Shown: positions 35,190-42,658 of the stretch, piece by piece | Numbering within the stretch: the stretch's first letter is position 1 | How the letters are laid out: each line of letters opens with the position of its first letter | DNA from: Zobellia uliginosa | GTDB lineage: Bacteria; Bacteroidota; Bacteroidia; Flavobacteriales; Flavobacteriaceae | Length of the DNA: 64,000 nt | Direction: 5' to 3' | Assembly: GCF_900156625.1 (NCBI RefSeq) | Contig: NZ_FTOB01000010.1 | Span: 23,900 to 87,899, forward strand | Notes under the pieces: model-generated | The model's database searches: none | What the model saw: only the letters and a program-made list of their open reading frames with translations | What the model was told of the DNA's origin: nothing | Position numbers and translations under genes: made by a program

Positions 35190-36330
35190 CTTTGTGTATT
35201 TCTTTATCTAAATAGTGTTCTAGTTTATCCATATCGACATCAACGCCTAAACCGGGAGTGCATGGTACTTCCAAATGGCCGTTTTCCAATTTGATCTTAT
35301 GGAGTGTAACCTCGTCTCGCAGGGCGTTTTCGGTTCTGTCAAGTTCCATGGTGGGTAAGTCGTTGTACATTCTCCCCGGGTTTTTATCAAGGTTGGCCAC
35401 TAAGTGTACAGCGGCACTAATGGCGATCCATGTACCCCAAGTATGTGGAACCAGGTCAATGTTATAAGTCTGGGCCAGGGTTGCTATTTTCTTGACTTCC
35501 GTAAGTCCACCCGCGGCACAGATGTCGGGTTGGGCGATGTCTACGCAATCTTTATCGAAAAGACGTTTAAAGCCATATTTTAAATATTCGCATTCGCCGC
35601 CCGATATGGGTATGGTCGTATTTTGCCTCAATCGTTTATAGCCGTCGTAATCTTCGGGTGACACGGGTTCTTCAAACCACGAAATATCGAATTTCTCGGC
35701 TTTTCTGGCCAGTTCTATGGCTTCCTTATAGCAATAGGCATGATTGGAATCGATCATTAATCGCATATCGGGACCAATGGCCTTGCGAATCGCGGCAATA
35801 TATTTGAGGTCTTGTTCTATGCCCAGGCCTACTTTCATTTTTGTGGCCTTGAACCCTTGAGATTTGTACAATAAAGCCTCTTCGACCAGTAGCTCTTCAA
35901 GGTTTTCGGTTCGGGTAAAATAGAGGCCCGTCGCGTATGGTTCTATAATTGGGTTTTTGACCCCGCCCAAAAGGACGGATACAGGTAGATTCAGCAATTT
36001 GCCCTTGATGTCCCACAAGGCTACATCGATAGCACTGATGGCGGCTTGAAGCACACCGCTTCTCGCGTAATCCATAGATCGTCTGTACATCTCCTGCCAT
36101 AAGACCTCATGCCCCATAGCTTCCTTTCCCAGTAGGAAGGGGGTAAAGAAATCGATTCCGGATTTAATGACCGCGGCAGGTCCATAGCCTTCTCCCCATC
36201 CATAGGTGCCATCATCTAAGGTAACCTTCACGATACATATTTTTCGAGTGTCGTACTGCCATTGCGAAAAATAGAAAGGCGTGTCTAGTTTATGGCTGAT
36301 GACATAGGGTTCTATCTTTTTGATTTTCAT
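35164..36330 (-). CDS. dauB: 3,6-anhydro-D-galactonate cycloisomerase (enolase/mandelate-racemase superfamily)
   Basis: A 388-residue enolase-superfamily enzyme of the mandelate racemase group. The metal ligands are Asp194 (LMIDSNHAY), Glu220 (FEEP) and Glu246 (SGGE), and the catalytic bases are Lys164/Lys166 (TKMKVG) and His296 (PHTWGT). Such cycloisomerases open the anhydro ring of 3,6-anhydrogalactonate to 2-keto-3-deoxygalactonate. It follows the RhaT-like transporter by 35 bp and precedes dauA. Substrate handedness (D, not L) is inferred from the GH127/sulfatase context typical of carrageenan rather than agar. Confidence 0.87.
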   Translation of the reverse strand: MKIKKIEPYVISHKLDTPFYFSQWQYDTRKICIVKVTLDDGTYGWGEGYGPAAVIKSGIDFFTPFLLGKEAMGHEVLWQEMYRRSMDYARSGVLQAAISAIDVALWDIKGKLLNLPVSVLLGGVKNPIIEPYATGLYFTRTENLEELLVEEALLYKSQGFKATKMKVGLGIEQDLKYIAAIRKAIGPDMRLMIDSNHAYCYKEAIELARKAEKFDISWFEEPVSPEDYDGYKRLRQNTTIPISGGECEYLKYGFKRLFDKDCVDIAQPDICAAGGLTEVKKIATLAQTYNIDLVPHTWGTWIAISAAVHLVANLDKNPGRMYNDLPTMELDRTENALRDEVTLHKIKLENGHLEVPCTPGLGVDVDMDKLEHYLDKEIHKDGATKIRS

Positions 36331-36365
36331 AATTTAAAAGGCTTATAGTTAATGAAATGCTTGGT

Positions 36366-37373
36366 TTAATAGTTGGCGTAACCTAAGATACATATGGCAA
36401 CGATGAGAACGGCAAGACCGCTCAATAAAATTTTGAAGGGTCTGTCCGCGTTTTTCCATTCGCCTTCCCTATAGCCCCAAATATTGCTGATGATCAAGGC
36501 CAAGCCTAAAAGAATGGGCCAGCCTACCACAGGACCTAGGTTTCCCATCAGGGCGGCACCTTGTCCGTATACACCAAGGGCGGCGAACCAGAAAATGCCC
36601 GCTAAAATTGCCCAGCCAAGGGCTTTACGCTTGTTAGGCACCCGGTAGGCATTCCACGATTTATTCTTGATAAATAGATAGAGCGCATAGCCGCCGTTCA
36701 TGGCAAAGGCGCCTAAGAGCACGACGACCCAAGAGGCCAAGCTCGCATTTTGGGCGTCTACCCCATATTGTGTCACGGCAACACTGGCTACCGGTGCGGC
36801 ATTGGAAAAACCAATATTCAAAAATGCGGAAAGTACCCCTGATGCCACGGCGATCAGTACTCCCAGTTTTATAGATTTACTTGTAGTGGAGGAATTGCTG
36901 TGGAGCTTGTCCCTTTGTACCCCGGCCACGGCCGTAATGGCGACTCCTACGAGAAGAAGGGCTACGCCCAACATGATTATGGGAAAGGAGGGCTGTTCAA
37001 ATGCGCCTTCAATCTGGAAAAGCGGAATGATCGAACCCACCGATGCGGCAAGGCCCATTACAATACCGTAAGTTATCGATATGCCGGTTTTTTCTACACT
37101 TACCCCAAAGAGAATACCCCCGATACCCCAGAGAAAGCCATAAAATGCGGCCAAGAACAAGGTGTTGCCCTCGGTTTGTGAAATAATCTCAAAAAGGTTC
37201 GGTATAACTATTAGGGCCCATAGTATAGGAAACAATAGCATAGCCGTGAAGGCGTGAACCAACCACCATGCTTCCCATTTCAGGGGAGCTATATGCTTCA
37301 TGCCCAATCCGAAGGTTCCTTGAAAAAAACTCGCGAATACGATTAAAACGATAGCCAAAATATAGGTGTCCAT
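36366..37373 (-). CDS. RhaT-type sugar:H+ symporter (drug/metabolite transporter superfamily)
   Basis: About 335 residues with ten predicted helices, of the RhaT family: GTFGLGMKHI near the first helix, WEAWWLVHAF, GVSVEKTGISITYGIVMG, and a paired repeat. In E. coli RhaT imports L-rhamnose with a proton. Here it heads the dau unit under operator C, so its cargo is probably 3,6-anhydro-D-galactose or a related sugar rather than rhamnose. I chose MDTYILAI (ATG at 37373) because the in-frame ATG at 37442 would leave an extra 23 residues of poorly hydrophobic sequence. Confidence 0.82.
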   Translation of the reverse strand: MDTYILAIVLIVFASFFQGTFGLGMKHIAPLKWEAWWLVHAFTAMLLFPILWALIVIPNLFEIISQTEGNTLFLAAFYGFLWGIGGILFGVSVEKTGISITYGIVMGLAASVGSIIPLFQIEGAFEQPSFPIIMLGVALLLVGVAITAVAGVQRDKLHSNSSTTSKSIKLGVLIAVASGVLSAFLNIGFSNAAPVASVAVTQYGVDAQNASLASWVVVLLGAFAMNGGYALYLFIKNKSWNAYRVPNKRKALGWAILAGIFWFAALGVYGQGAALMGNLGPVVGWPILLGLALIISNIWGYREGEWKNADRPFKILLSGLAVLIVAICILGYANY

Positions 37374-37439
37374 GTATGGTTTTGTTTGATGTTTACAAAT
37401 AAAAAAGTGAGGTAGAACGGTTAAGACCTTCAAGTGATA

Positions 37440-37447
37440 CAAAGAAA
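37440..37447 (-). promoter_or_regulatory. -7 promoter box of the RhaT/dau unit
   Basis: TTTCTTTG on the minus strand, 30 bp downstream of operator C. It matches TAnnTTTG at all but one fixed position. Confidence 0.5.
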
Positions 37448-37477
37448 AATCAATAAGAAGCAGGTAGATTGGCCAAT

Positions 37478-37504
37478 TTTACCTTAGTATGACATTATTT
37501 TATC
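37478..37504 (-). promoter_or_regulatory. Operator C: 27-bp site of the anhydrogalactose regulon
   Basis: The most divergent of the four sites (plus-strand core GACATTATTTTATC), 105 bp before the RhaT start and only 4 bp past the gntP stop codon, so it lies squeezed between two genes and is unlikely to be there by accident. Confidence 0.7.
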
Positions 37505-37508
37505 CGTG

Positions 37509-38810
37509 TTATAACTCACTCAAATAATATAATGCCAGAACCAATAATCCACCACTTAAGGCTACTACGCCCGATAACAGGCTGAACGATTTTAACAATC
37601 GGGACACGGAAACGTCGTGGACTTCCTTGAACAACCAGAAAAAGCTGCTGTTCACATGGATGACCCCTAGGGAACCGGCGCCAATAGCGGCTGCGGTAAA
37701 GGTAGGGTGCAGTGTTCCGTTGGAAACCAAGGGGGCTACAATGGAGGCCGTGGTTATAAGGGAGACGGTAATGGAACCCGTAACCGTGGTGAACAATAGG
37801 CTCAATAAAAAGGGAATGACAATGCCCATGGCCGCAATATCCCCCATGTCGGAAAACATGGAGCCTACAATTTCAGTGTCTTTTATGACCTGGCCAAAGG
37901 CCCCTCCCGTTCCGGTAATAAGAATAACAATGGCCGATTTTTCTCCCGATGATTGAAAATAGGAGTTCAATAGGGTAGAAAAGTTTTTCTTTGGCAATAG
38001 GGGTAGGGCAAATAGAACCCCTATAAGAAGGGCCCATACAGGGTTTTTAATGAAAGATATGATTTCGTTTTCGAAGGGGTAAATAGTGCCTATGGACATC
38101 AAGAACAAGGGAACTAATAAGGCTGCAAACGGAAGGATCCGCTTAGGACCCTTTAGTAGGGCGACCGGAGCGGCTTCCGCTTCGGTTTGTGAAAGGGTAT
38201 CAAGACTGAGGTTCTTCTTGTTGAACCGAATAAATATCAAGCCCCCGATGATGGCGGCTATGGCCACGGCTATGTTTATCGGAATCATTTCGCCGATATT
38301 GATTTCGAGAATGGCGGCCACGGCAAGCGGACCTGGGGTAGGGGGGATTAAGGCATGGGCAACGGTTAGACTTATGGCCAATGATAGGCCCAGTGTAAGC
38401 ACCGAATGGCCTGATTTTTTCGACAGAACGAATATGGTGGGCAACAAGGTCAGGTAAGCAACATCCATAAAAACGGGAATGCCTATCAGAAAACCAATAA
38501 CCGCCATGCTTAGGGGGAGGTATTTGGTGCCAAAAAGACCAATGATACTATTGGCGATCACATCGGCCCCGCCTGTTCGTGCGAGAATTTCACCTAATAG
38601 CGTGCCGAACAAAATAATCAGTCCGATCCACTTCAGGGTATTCCCGAAACCGCTGAGCAGACTTTCGGTAACGACTTCTACCGAACTCCCCGTAGCCAAG
38701 CCCAAAATAAGGCCGCAAACCAAAAGGGCCGGTATGGGATGGACCTTAAACACGGTAACGGCAACAATCAGTAAGATGATGCAAAAAAGTAAGAACAATA
38801 AACTGGTCAC
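37509..38810 (-). CDS. GntP family sugar-acid:H+ symporter
   Basis: A 433-residue membrane protein with about 12 hydrophobic segments, of the gluconate permease (GntP) family: GFGNTLKWIGLIILFGTLLGEILARTGGADV near the N-terminus, ALIPPTPGPLAVA (the re-entrant loop region) and GTGGAFGQVI in the second half. It should import a sugar acid such as gluconate or a keto-deoxy/anhydro-acid. It is a single-gene unit with its own operator D, so it is co-regulated with the rest of the locus, suggesting that 3,6-anhydrogalactonate or a related acid may also be taken up. Confidence 0.87.
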   Translation of the reverse strand: MTSLLFLLFCIILLIVAVTVFKVHPIPALLVCGLILGLATGSSVEVVTESLLSGFGNTLKWIGLIILFGTLLGEILARTGGADVIANSIIGLFGTKYLPLSMAVIGFLIGIPVFMDVAYLTLLPTIFVLSKKSGHSVLTLGLSLAISLTVAHALIPPTPGPLAVAAILEINIGEMIPINIAVAIAAIIGGLIFIRFNKKNLSLDTLSQTEAEAAPVALLKGPKRILPFAALLVPLFLMSIGTIYPFENEIISFIKNPVWALLIGVLFALPLLPKKNFSTLLNSYFQSSGEKSAIVILITGTGGAFGQVIKDTEIVGSMFSDMGDIAAMGIVIPFLLSLLFTTVTGSITVSLITTASIVAPLVSNGTLHPTFTAAAIGAGSLGVIHVNSSFFWLFKEVHDVSVSRLLKSFSLLSGVVALSGGLLVLALYYLSEL

Positions 38811-38847
38811 TCGTTGGTATTTAAGTTAGGTCGCTTTTTCGTATGCT

Positions 38848-38855
38848 CAAATATA
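38848..38855 (-). promoter_or_regulatory. -7 promoter box of gntP
   Basis: TATATTTG on the minus strand, an exact TAnnTTTG, 30 bp downstream of operator D. Confidence 0.6.
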
Positions 38856-38885
38856 ACCTAAAGCCCTTAGGGGGGAGACACGTGT

Positions 38886-38912
38886 ATTATCTTGTGTCGG
38901 CACTATATTAAC
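38886..38912 (-). promoter_or_regulatory. Operator D: 27-bp site of the anhydrogalactose regulon
   Basis: Plus-strand core GGCACTATATTAAC, preceded by ATTATCTTG as in operator B. It lies between gntP and the AraC gene, 76 bp before the gntP start. Confidence 0.8.
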
Positions 38913-38928
38913 ATTCTGCCCGGTAAAA

Positions 38929-39813
38929 TTATACCGCTTCTTTTTTCTTGTTGTATTTATGCATGTATTCCGTAGGGGTAATATTCATTAAGGCTTTGAA
39001 CTGTCGGTTGAAGTTGGTAAGGGTATTGAAGCCCGATTGGTAACAAATGGTGGAAATCTGCATTTCCCCCTCAATCAAAAGTTTACAGGCATTTCTTAAT
39101 CGTATTTCGTTCAAATATTGGGTAAACGATTTTCGGGTGCGCTTTTTGAAGTAACGGCAAAAGGCATTGGGGGTCATATGTGCTATTGAAGCCACTTTTT
39201 CCAGCTCTATTTTCTTTTCAAAGTTTTCGGTAAGAAAGGTAATGACCTTGCCCATGCGGTCTTTTTCATTATTGTTATAGGTGTTGGCTATAACTTCTGA
39301 ACAGAGCGTTTTGTAATTTTCACTTATGGATAGGGTGTCGAGCACATTAAGAAGGCCTACAACACTAGATAGCCCTTGGTCACCGACAAGACCCGTAATC
39401 AGATTGTGGACCATATAAGTGGTAGCTTTTGAGAATTTTATGCCCCGGTCGGCAAGTTGGAATAGACTTTTTAGTTTTTGTGATTCGGTAAGATCCAAAA
39501 ATTCCCTACCTAGAAAATTTGATTCAAATTTGATTACGATGAGGTTGACGGCTTCGGCTTCCTGCTGGTCTTGATAGTATTCCTTATGGTTTTTGAACAG
39601 ATGCGGTACATTGCTTCCAATGAGATAGAGCTCCCCAGGGCCAAAACTTCCTATAGAATTGCCAACGTATCTGGTGCCACTGCTTTTTATAAAGTATATC
39701 AGCTCAAGTTCTTTATGGAAATGCCAGTTTTGCTCTATACACGGCAGTCGGTCTTGTCTCGCTAAAAAAGAGTTTTCAGGTCGTTTTTCGGTCTGTTTGT
39801 ACGTCAGCTTCAT
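38929..39813 (-). CDS. AraC family transcriptional activator of the anhydrogalactose locus
   Basis: A 294-residue regulator with an N-terminal cupin sugar-binding domain (HFHKELELIYFIKSSGTRYVG; GPGELYLIGSNVPH) and two C-terminal HTH motifs (about 190-290): EKVASIAHMTPNAFCRYFKKRTRKSF and ISTICYQSGFNTLTNFNRQFKAL. It is cytoplasmic and probably binds the released sugar. It has its own promoter (39914-39921) and sits beside the four matching operators, so it is their most likely cognate activator. In Zobellia the equivalent AraC gene is required for carrageenan use, as I recall. Binding to the sites remains an inference. Confidence 0.88.
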   Translation of the reverse strand: MKLTYKQTEKRPENSFLARQDRLPCIEQNWHFHKELELIYFIKSSGTRYVGNSIGSFGPGELYLIGSNVPHLFKNHKEYYQDQQEAEAVNLIVIKFESNFLGREFLDLTESQKLKSLFQLADRGIKFSKATTYMVHNLITGLVGDQGLSSVVGLLNVLDTLSISENYKTLCSEVIANTYNNNEKDRMGKVITFLTENFEKKIELEKVASIAHMTPNAFCRYFKKRTRKSFTQYLNEIRLRNACKLLIEGEMQISTICYQSGFNTLTNFNRQFKALMNITPTEYMHKYNKKKEAV

Positions 39814-39913
39814 AGTCTATTTCTCTGTTTACTTTCCCGCTCTAAAAGTTCGAATGGATTGTCAAATTTTTCGAAATTCCTTTTTTTTACAAGGTGAAAT
39901 TCCGATAAATATA

Positions 39914-39921
39914 CAAAATTA
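39914..39921 (-). promoter_or_regulatory. -7 promoter box of the AraC gene, with an adjacent inverted repeat
   Basis: TAATTTTG on the minus strand (exact). Just upstream, 39933-39946 reads ATCAAATGTTTGAT, two 6-bp arms (ATCAAA / TTTGAT) with a 2-bp centre covering the -20 to -33 area. It differs from operators A-D and could be an autoregulatory or catabolite site. The rest of 39814-40084 is AT-rich without a gene. Confidence 0.5.
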
Positions 39922-40032
39922 CCTCAAATAATATCAAATGTTTGATTTAAGGATAGAATAGTGTGGGTTTTAGATGTGGCTATGGCTGTGTACTTGCCCA
40001 CTGCTTTATAGGATTAGGGTCTAAAACTAAAG

Positions 40033-40052
40033 AACCCCTCGAAAGAGGGGCC
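40033..40052 (-). terminator. Terminator hairpin after the lactate dehydrogenase gene
   Basis: Stem CCCCTC / GAGGGG closed by a GAAA loop, followed on the minus strand by a T-rich stretch. It ends the deoxysugar operon. Confidence 0.6.
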
Positions 40053-40084
40053 CAGTTTAACAACGGATAATGTCGATTTGGTAC

Positions 40085-41239
40085 TTATTGTTTTTTTATA
40101 ATGTGTTGTGGTAGATCTTCGACACGTTCACAACACAATTGGTCCATGACTTGTTTGAACTGGGTTTTAAGCATGGTGATGGTATGGTCGCCACCCGCGT
40201 TGCCCAAAGCGCCGACACCGTACATGAAAGATCGCCCCATAAAGGTAAATTTGGCTCCGGAGGCCATGGTACGGGCAATATCCGGACCTGAACGCATACC
40301 GCTGTCCATCATGATCTCGATTTGATCACCGTATTTGGGTGCGATATCGTGAAGGCTGTGTATGGTAGATTCGGCCGCATCGAGTTGTCGGCCCCCGTGA
40401 TTGGATAAAATAATGCCATCAAAGCCCATGCGTATGGCATCTTGGGTGTCTTGTTCCGAAGCCACCCCTTTTAAGACCAATTTTCCCTTCCACTTATCGC
40501 GGATCGGTTTAATTTTTTCTTCATTGAGCCGACCGGAAAAGGTCTTGTCCATGAATTGTCCTAACTGCTTTAGGTTGAGCCCTTCCGGGGTATATGGTTT
40601 TAGGGTTTCAAATGTAGGCTGGCCGTACTTTAGGGTGTTCATGGCCCATGTAGGTTTGCCTAAAATTTGAAGTATGTTGGTCAACGACATCTTGGGGGGC
40701 AGGGCCAAACCATTGCGTATGTCACGTGGACGGTAACCAAAGGTCGGTACATCGCACAACAGGACAAGAACGGGACATTGCGCGGCCTCGGCACGTTTGA
40801 TGATGTCGTCACGTAATGCATCCTCTACCGGATTATACAGTTGAAACCAGGCCTTGCCCTCGGTTATTTCACTGGCGCGTTCAATACTCATGGTCGTGAC
40901 GGTACTCAGTATGAAGGGAATGTTGTGTGCATATGCCGCCTTGGCCAAGATTTCGGGTGAATTGGGCCACATAAGCCCTTGAAGTCCCACAGGGGCGATA
41001 CCAAAAGGCGCATCGAATTCCATGCCCAGTACCTTTGTTTGGGTAGAACTTGTGCCGTAATTTCTGAGGTAGCGGGGCTGTAGCTGTACTTTGCGAATGT
41101 CGGAGGTATTTCGTGAAATACTTACGTCTTCGTTACATCCTCCATCCAAATATTCAAAAGCGAATTTGGGAATCCTTTTTTTTGCCTTGGTCCTTAGGTC
41201 ATCTACGGACGGATAGGCGGAATTGATTTTAGCGGCCAT
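40085..41239 (-). CDS. lldD: FMN-dependent L-lactate dehydrogenase / alpha-hydroxyacid oxidase
   Basis: A 384-residue (S)-2-hydroxyacid-oxidising flavoprotein, TIM-barrel type. Visible: RYLRNYGTSST (FMN contact region), APVGLQGLMWPN, the active site SNHGGRQLD (about residue 280), and GAKFTFMGRSFMYG near the end. It oxidises L-lactate to pyruvate, feeding electrons to the respiratory chain. In this operon it completes the conversion of L-lactaldehyde made by the rhamnulose-1-phosphate aldolase: lactaldehyde to lactate (fused dehydrogenase), lactate to pyruvate (this enzyme). It follows the kinase gene by 9 bp. Confidence 0.88.
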   Translation of the reverse strand: MAAKINSAYPSVDDLRTKAKKRIPKFAFEYLDGGCNEDVSISRNTSDIRKVQLQPRYLRNYGTSSTQTKVLGMEFDAPFGIAPVGLQGLMWPNSPEILAKAAYAHNIPFILSTVTTMSIERASEITEGKAWFQLYNPVEDALRDDIIKRAEAAQCPVLVLLCDVPTFGYRPRDIRNGLALPPKMSLTNILQILGKPTWAMNTLKYGQPTFETLKPYTPEGLNLKQLGQFMDKTFSGRLNEEKIKPIRDKWKGKLVLKGVASEQDTQDAIRMGFDGIILSNHGGRQLDAAESTIHSLHDIAPKYGDQIEIMMDSGMRSGPDIARTMASGAKFTFMGRSFMYGVGALGNAGGDHTITMLKTQFKQVMDQLCCERVEDLPQHIIKKQ

Positions 41240-41248
41240 AGGTTCTGT

Positions 41249-42619
41249 TTATTTAAGGATAAAAGGAATGTGTTTTTTTAGGGAATAGTTCTTTTTCAGG
41301 AACTTCGAGTTCAATTTGGTGTCGGAAATGGCTATTGCCGCGCCCAGGGCGGAACCTAGGGACGAATCCGTTGTTCGAAGCTTCATGTTCCTAAGGTAGT
41401 GCGATACGAGTTTGATGTAAATGTCATTATCGCTAAACCCCCCATCTACATATAGTCTTTCTATGGTGTCTTTGCCGGCCACGATATTAATGCTCTCCAC
41501 TTGTAATAGCACCAATTCTATCATCAGGTGGTGGTAGGCATGTTCAAACCTGTCGTAGCTATAGTTCGTTTCGCTCGGCATGTTTTTATGCTCGAGACTG
41601 AACCATTTAAAGGAAAACTGAAAATCTTTTATGATATCGAAAAAGGTATCGTAATCGAACATTACTTTTTTATGGTAGTCGTCGGCTACATTAAACTTTT
41701 TAGTCAGTTCCTCTACTTGGAGCCGGTACTCGTTTCCTAAAAACAAGCGATTTGACTTTACCGGTTTTCCGTTAATACGCATATAGTTGATACAGCCTTT
41801 ATCTACGTCGTCTTCCGATAGCGATGTTTCGGTAAACGGGTTAAGGGCAATGCTCCATGTTCCTGTCGATACTAAGATGAATTTTTTCTTAATACTGCGA
41901 ACGTAGGGTAAAAGTGCCGCGGAACTGTCGTGAATGCCCACTCCGATTTTAATGCGTTTACCGTTATAATTCATATTGATGCTCGTTTCCGTAGAAACAA
42001 TGGGCGGTAATTTAGAGTTTATCCCTTCCTTGTAGACCCATTCGTGGTAATCTTTCTTGTTGTAGTCCCACAAGGCGGTATGGCAACCTATACTGGTGTA
42101 CTCGCTCAAAGGGATCCCCGTAAATATGTAGCTGATATATTGGGGAAGGTGTAAAGAAACCGCTATTTTCTTATAGACCTTGGGTTTGGTATGTTTGAGC
42201 CAATACAGTTGCATTCCCGAATTCAGCATTCCCGAATTGGAGGAACCTGTACTTTGGGCGAATGTGTTTTCCGGACCGTATTTGGCATAGAATGCATCTA
42301 TTAATTTAGGGTCATAGGGCTTTGTATAATTGTACAAAGGCGTAAGCACTTCACCGTTTTCGTCTAAATGGACGAAGCTCGCCCCATAGGTAGAAAAGTT
42401 AATGGCGGTAATGGTGTACTTTTTTGATTTCAAAATACGCTCGAATACCGCCTTTAACCATTCTTGTAGGGCCTTTAGGTCTTCCGTAGGGTGTCCGTCT
42501 TCATCTTCAATAAAGTCGAAACGGGTATATTCCCTATATACTTCTTGAAAATCCTCGTCAAAAAGAAAGAACTTTTTGTTCGTTTTTCCAATGTCGAATA
42601 CCGCGGTAACCTCTTTCAT
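41249..42619 (-). CDS. FGGY family carbohydrate kinase (rhamnulokinase/fuculokinase-like)
   Basis: A 456-residue FGGY kinase: VFDIGKTNKKFFLFD at the N-terminus (phosphate 1), GIHDSSAALLPY, TGTWSIALNPF and YVDGGFSDNDIYIKLV (adenosine region). It should phosphorylate a ketose such as L-rhamnulose or L-fuculose at O1, giving the substrate for the downstream-acting aldolase. The gene lies 39 bp from the aldolase fusion and 9 bp from lldD. The sequence differs from classical RhaB and could favour another 6-deoxyketose. No isomerase for this pathway is present in the window. Confidence 0.82.
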   Translation of the reverse strand: MKEVTAVFDIGKTNKKFFLFDEDFQEVYREYTRFDFIEDEDGHPTEDLKALQEWLKAVFERILKSKKYTITAINFSTYGASFVHLDENGEVLTPLYNYTKPYDPKLIDAFYAKYGPENTFAQSTGSSNSGMLNSGMQLYWLKHTKPKVYKKIAVSLHLPQYISYIFTGIPLSEYTSIGCHTALWDYNKKDYHEWVYKEGINSKLPPIVSTETSINMNYNGKRIKIGVGIHDSSAALLPYVRSIKKKFILVSTGTWSIALNPFTETSLSEDDVDKGCINYMRINGKPVKSNRLFLGNEYRLQVEELTKKFNVADDYHKKVMFDYDTFFDIIKDFQFSFKWFSLEHKNMPSETNYSYDRFEHAYHHLMIELVLLQVESINIVAGKDTIERLYVDGGFSDNDIYIKLVSHYLRNMKLRTTDSSLGSALGAAIAISDTKLNSKFLKKNYSLKKHIPFILK

Positions 42620-42658
42620 GCTCTTTATCGTAATCTAAATAATGTTGTGTTCCCTTTT

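Noticed and set aside
36700..37071. 123-codon plus-strand frame over the RhaT-like gene
   Set aside because: Antisense to a clear membrane transporter; its composition mirrors the transporter's codons.
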